Shown here: positions 60,201 to 64,000 of the stretch, piece by piece
Layout: each line of letters starts with the position of its first letter
How positions within the stretch are numbered: position 1 is the stretch's first letter
Source of the DNA: Typha latifolia
Taxonomy: Eukaryota > Streptophyta > Magnoliopsida > Poales > Typhaceae
Assembly (NCBI GenBank): GCA_019914945.1
Contig: CM034106.1
Location: 2,232,001-2,296,000 of the forward strand
Reading direction: 5' to 3'
Length of the DNA: 64,000 nucleotides
Notes under the pieces: generated by a model
The model's input: the letters and a program-made list of their open reading frames with translations, nothing else
Databases searched by the model: none
Told to the model about the DNA's origin: nothing
Position numbers and translations under genes: made by a program

Positions 60201-62164
60201 ACCACTCGATAATCATGTAGATAAACATATGAAAGAATCAACAAATTTTTCAATATATCAGTTATTAATGTCAACTTTAAATACTATCATCATACCATTC
60301 GCTAAGAATATCTCAATTATAATCATACCTTAATATTCAATTAAGGGTTTCAACATCCATCGAGAACAAATACCCTTCTAGTTGATAAAAATTATGTGAG
60401 GATAACTCATTACATATGTCTTGGGGAACGACATGTATCTAAATGTTTGTTACGCACACAAACTACTAATTTCAAACATAAGATCATAAGTTCGCATCTC
60501 TAGTGATCAATATATAAAACACCAAGTACATCTTAATCCTCGCACCCACTCAAGTATTGGTATGGTCACACTTTTTGTCAAGTATCATATTAATGAGATT
60601 TTTATGCTTTCATTCTAAATGATATATTATACGCATTCATTTAGTACTATAATACATCATACGTATAAAGAATTTAGGTAGTAAGAAAGTCAAGATAAAT
60701 ATAACGCAATACAATCTCAAATTATACATCTATCATATGTATACTCATACTAGAGATTAATTTGTCATAAAATATAAATATTATATTAATCTTCACTCAT
60801 CTCTATATATCATCCATATACTCATATCTAAGATCAATCTAATAAATGAATGAGAAATATATGCTCATCCACTATGAGTTGTATATATTATGATCAATCG
60901 TGCCAGAAGCTAAGACAAAATACATAAATATAAATATATAATATATCATAATATATGAAAGATTTCTAGGAGGTAAGACTATTCATAATTTGATTAAATA
61001 TAAATATGGACATCAAATCTATCAGCCAATATTAACTCATTATTAGCAAAGTCCATGGGGTCTTAAATAAGAGATTCAGAATATAAAAATATTTAAGTAG
61101 TATGAAGTTAGCCATTTGTCCAATTAGAATTAATTCATATAAAATATGATAATTTATTAGGTTTAGATTCACTATTTTTATTAAATATCTAGATATATCT
61201 TATATATATAATTTTGATACCATAAATATATTATTATTATAAAATGTTATCTATGATATAAGAACAAAAGGACTGCTCTTTATATATATCTATAGTCTAA
61301 ACATATAATTATAAAATAAAAGTAAAAGACTAAATATATATAATTATAGATAAAATATAAGTAGAGTAGTGATTGAACATTCAATCATGTATAATAAATA
61401 GGTTATCTTACTATTTTATTTATATATAATAATATATGTTGGATGTTAAAATTACATACCTATGAGCATGAATAGAAATATGCATAAATTTTATTATAAT
61501 TAATAAAATAATAAGTATTAATCCAGTAATAATATATAGGTTATAGATACATATTTATATACATAAAAATGCTTGTAAGTATAGTTAATTACTAATTGTA
61601 CTAATTATATTTAGCTAATAATTATATTAGTGAGTGCATAATCTTAAAATAATTAGTTGCTCAAATAATTTAATTTCAACTAACTAATTAACAACCGATA
61701 AAAATTGAATAAAAACAAAAAATAAAATAAATTGGAAACTTTGCTACCAGCTATGTTGTAGAGATGAGGAGGAATTGAAGAAGAAGAAGAGCAAGAAGAA
61801 GAGGAAGAAAAAGAAGATAAGAGAAAGAGAAGGAAGGGAGGGGAACCAGGTCGGTGGGGAGGGGCTCAGCTGATGCTAGCCAACCAATTGCTGGCCTCTT
61901 CCGAGTGTCTCAGTTTCGGTGGACCAATTTGGGAAAGGAAAATTGAGAGAAAGAGAGAATAGAGAGAAGGGAAAGGAGGAAGGAGGAGGCTCACTAGCAT
62001 GCTAGCAGCCATTCGAGGTGGTTGGAGGCGGTGTACCATCAGCACAAAAGAGAGTTTGAGAGGGAGGAGGAGAGAGGAGAAAAATGAGAAAGAAAGGGAG
62101 AGAGAGAAGGTGGGGAGGGAAAGTTGTGGTGGCGAGGCACACCGTTACCACCTGGCCTGGCTAG

Positions 62165-63050
62165 TAGGGCTGTCAAAATAAACGAGCGGCTCAGGCTCGG
62201 CTCGACTGAAGCCCGGCTATAGCTGAGCCAAGCCCGAGCCGAATTAGAAGACTTGAAATCAATTTTGAGCTGAGCCTGAGTTGGAGCCAACTCGCTCAGA
62301 CTAGGATTAAACACTTTTTCTGGATTAGAAAATAAACATCAAATTATTCCTATTCCAAAATTTAAAATACTATTCAAATTATTCCCTTGATTTCATTAAA
62401 ATTATTCAAAAAATTCTTCTTTTCTCTCTTATTATCCACTCATTTAATTTTAATTTAAGTAAATTATATCTTATCTCCATGTGGTTAGGCTTAAATTCAC
62501 TTCAGTCTCTTATAGTTTCATTTGTGTCACTATACCTCTCCATGATTATACAAGTTGATACAATTATGATCTGAATTTGATTAATATAAACTCAAATCCA
62601 TTTAAAAACTGAATAATTGTGTCAGGTCAATTTTTGCCACTTCTAATTAGGAGGTGTAAATGAGCCAAGCTTGAGCGAGCTAGGCTTAGCTCGGCTTGGC
62701 TTGAAATTAGGATACCTTCAGCCTGAGCTTGGCTTGGCTCACCGAAATATCAAACTAGCTCCAATTGGCTTAGTTAGCTCGAATCAAAATCTTAGTGTTA
62801 TATTAGACTAATTTAGCAAGGCTAGTTTATTGCAATTAGAGAGAAAGATAGTTATAGGGGCATATCTATATTATCTAATTTTTGATATGAGATTAAACAT
62901 CTAATTTTCTGATAAGCTGCTTTGACCAGCTATGTTATATAAAATTTATACATTTATTTTTATCTATATGTATAATATCATCTTACATATTATATATTAA
63001 ATCTATTGGAGCCGATCTCACGATCCTGGCGAGCTTTTTTGACAACCCTT
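62165..63050. repeat. GAGCTCGGCTCG-type dispersed repeats (hAT-like ends)
   Basis: Begins TAGGGCTGTCAAAATAAACGAGC and ends, in reverse, AAGGGTTGTCAAAAAAGCTCG. Both halves carry many GAGCTCGGCT/AGCCGAGC words, with a second unit starting near 62648 (TAGGAGGTGTAAATGAGCC). I found no matching target duplication, so this may be two adjacent elements of one family. Relatives are at 31480-31885 and about 50130-50235. Confidence 0.45.
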
Positions 63051-63424
63051 CCCTGATAAAATATAATTATCCTTTAATTAACCTATTAGTCAAATAATAT
63101 ATCCTAAAATAATAATTTTATCTCTTGAAATTCCCTAGGAACATTAGGACAAAAATTGTGACATATATGTGATCCAAATTTGGATTTTATTGTGTTACCT
63201 ATTCATTGAATCCAAAATTTATATAATTTTTTGGTACTTATCCAAAGAAACTAATAAGTCCAACAAAGATCATTCACATATTAGTACCAAAGCATCCATT
63301 AATTTTGTCACAAAGAGGTCCTCTTGCCCCAGAATATCCCCTTGCCCTTTTTTTAATTATATTTCGATTCTGCCCCTGCCCTCGTCCCACTCCCCCACCT
63401 GTGCTTCCATAGGACCATATATTG

Positions 63425-63428
<4 letters not shown>

Positions 63429-63466
<38 letters not shown>
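63429..63466. repeat. (TA)n microsatellite
   Basis: About 19 uninterrupted TA dinucleotides, directly upstream of a CT-rich segment that may be a transcription start. Confidence 0.95.
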
Positions 63467-63467
<1 letters not shown>

Positions 63468-63474
63468 AACCAAC

Positions 63475-63536
63475 CCATCCAAAGTACGCCTCTTCTCTTC
63501 TCGATCGCATCGCGATTCTTGGTAAATCCGACGACG
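63475..63536 (+). other. Possible 5' UTR exon of a gene extending past the right edge
   Basis: A CT-rich stretch (CCTCTTCTCTTCTCGATCGC) follows the TA repeat. It ends at a strong donor (GACGAC|GTAAGT), with T-rich intron-like sequence after it. No start codon or coding exon is visible before the window ends, so this is suggestive only. Confidence 0.25.
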
Positions 63537-64000
63537 TAAGTGTTCTTTTCCGTCGCGAAATCAATAAAAAAAGGTTTTTTGTTTGTTTTTTGGTTTCCTA
63601 TGAAAGTTTTATCCTTTTTTCCGACTTTGAGGATTCGAATGAAGCTGGAAGAGAAACTTATTTGCTTGTTCTTCGATTCCTTCAAATTTTATTTGTTTGA
63701 AGCGTTTTTAGATGAGAACAGATAGGTTGGCTTTGATGGCAAGGTTGATGGGTTGGTGGGTGTTGAGGCTTTGATCTTAAGGAATTGTTTTGGTTGCAAG
63801 GGAAATGGATCACGCAAGAACCCGTAAGAAGGAGGAATTTGTTTGCCGAAATTTTGTCTTAATCCAGATGTTCTGTGGGCTGCTATCAAATCTTTTGTGG
63901 GATTACTTCAGATTGAAATTTTTATAGTTGTAGCATGTAGCTCATTGATCAGTGTTTGCACAGAATTTGAGGTGTAGATCGAATTGTATGTCTATATATG

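Larger units (their letters stand above)
57977..64000. other. Intergenic, strongly AT-rich, no supported gene
   Basis: Starts in ordinary non-coding DNA. From about 58900 to 61740 it is almost purely A/T with ATATAT runs and a 100-bp tandem duplication at 60001-60200. A purine-rich stretch at 61760-62150 precedes GAGCTCGGCTCG-type repeats (62165-63050). A TA microsatellite (63429-63466) and a possible 5' UTR exon follow. Short open frames here have no recognisable motifs. Confidence 0.55.

Noticed and set aside
62039..62314. 91-codon minus-strand frame in purine-rich DNA
   Set aside because: Ser/Leu-rich translation of simple GA repeat next to a dispersed repeat; no domain.

Overview
The window is nuclear DNA of a flowering plant. 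The genes have many short exons with GT/AG introns, the intergenic DNA is AT-rich and full of transposon remnants, and the proteins are plant forms (vacuolar H+-pyrophosphatase, NAC factor, ankyrin-DHHC acyltransferase). Several first exons are much more GC-rich than later exons (TIP1-like, V-PPase, EMC7, RPB7). That gradient is typical of monocots, so a non-grass monocot is my best guess; this is inference, not proof.

Seven protein-coding genes could be assembled exon by exon. All joins keep phase.
- 1504-13818 (-): 5' part of the ribosome-biogenesis WD40 protein UTP21; the gene runs off the left edge.
- 15469-25397 (-): TIP1/PAT24-type ankyrin-repeat DHHC S-acyltransferase, 13 exons, 637 aa.
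- 28675-31227 (+): RNA polymerase II subunit RPB7, 6 exons, 177 aa.
- 32295-33913 (-): small two-exon coiled-coil protein, 139 aa, not recognised.
- 35716-36697 (+): divergent NAC-domain protein, 3 exons, 255 aa.
- 38969-44651 (-): type I (K+-dependent signature) vacuolar H+-pyrophosphatase, 8 exons, 764 aa.
- 51378-57133 (-): ER membrane complex subunit EMC7, 7 exons, 212 aa.
They are unrelated housekeeping or regulatory genes and do not form a pathway cluster.

The rest is mostly transposon-derived. The clearest structure is a three-layer nest in a 6.2-kb UTP21 intron. A Tourist/Harbinger-type element (6832-11240, TTA target duplication) was interrupted by two solo LTRs (7346-9989, TSD TGGGG; 10046-10985, TSD CAAAG). 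The larger LTR carries five evenly spaced 24-bp palindromes. Several two-copy families have target duplications: a hAT-like family with CCTAGGCG palindromes (218-971 and 32502-33206), a Mutator-like family with GGTTCCAAG ends (2681-3611 and, inverted, 52299-53093), and a long-TIR family (36981-38036 and 46564-46985). There is also a hAT-like element (47438-48023), a SINE with a perfect 10-bp target duplication (26885-27008), a second SINE-like unit, and three decayed LINE fragments.

The intergenic blocks 44652-51377 and 57134-64000 hold no gene I can support, apart from a possible 5' UTR exon at the right edge. No rRNA, functional tRNA, CRISPR array or organelle insertion was recognised. The observations most worth following up are the TE nest with its palindrome array, a second diverged copy of the end of TIP1 exon 1, a possible in-frame cassette exon in TIP1, and telomere-type motifs near the 5' ends of several genes.
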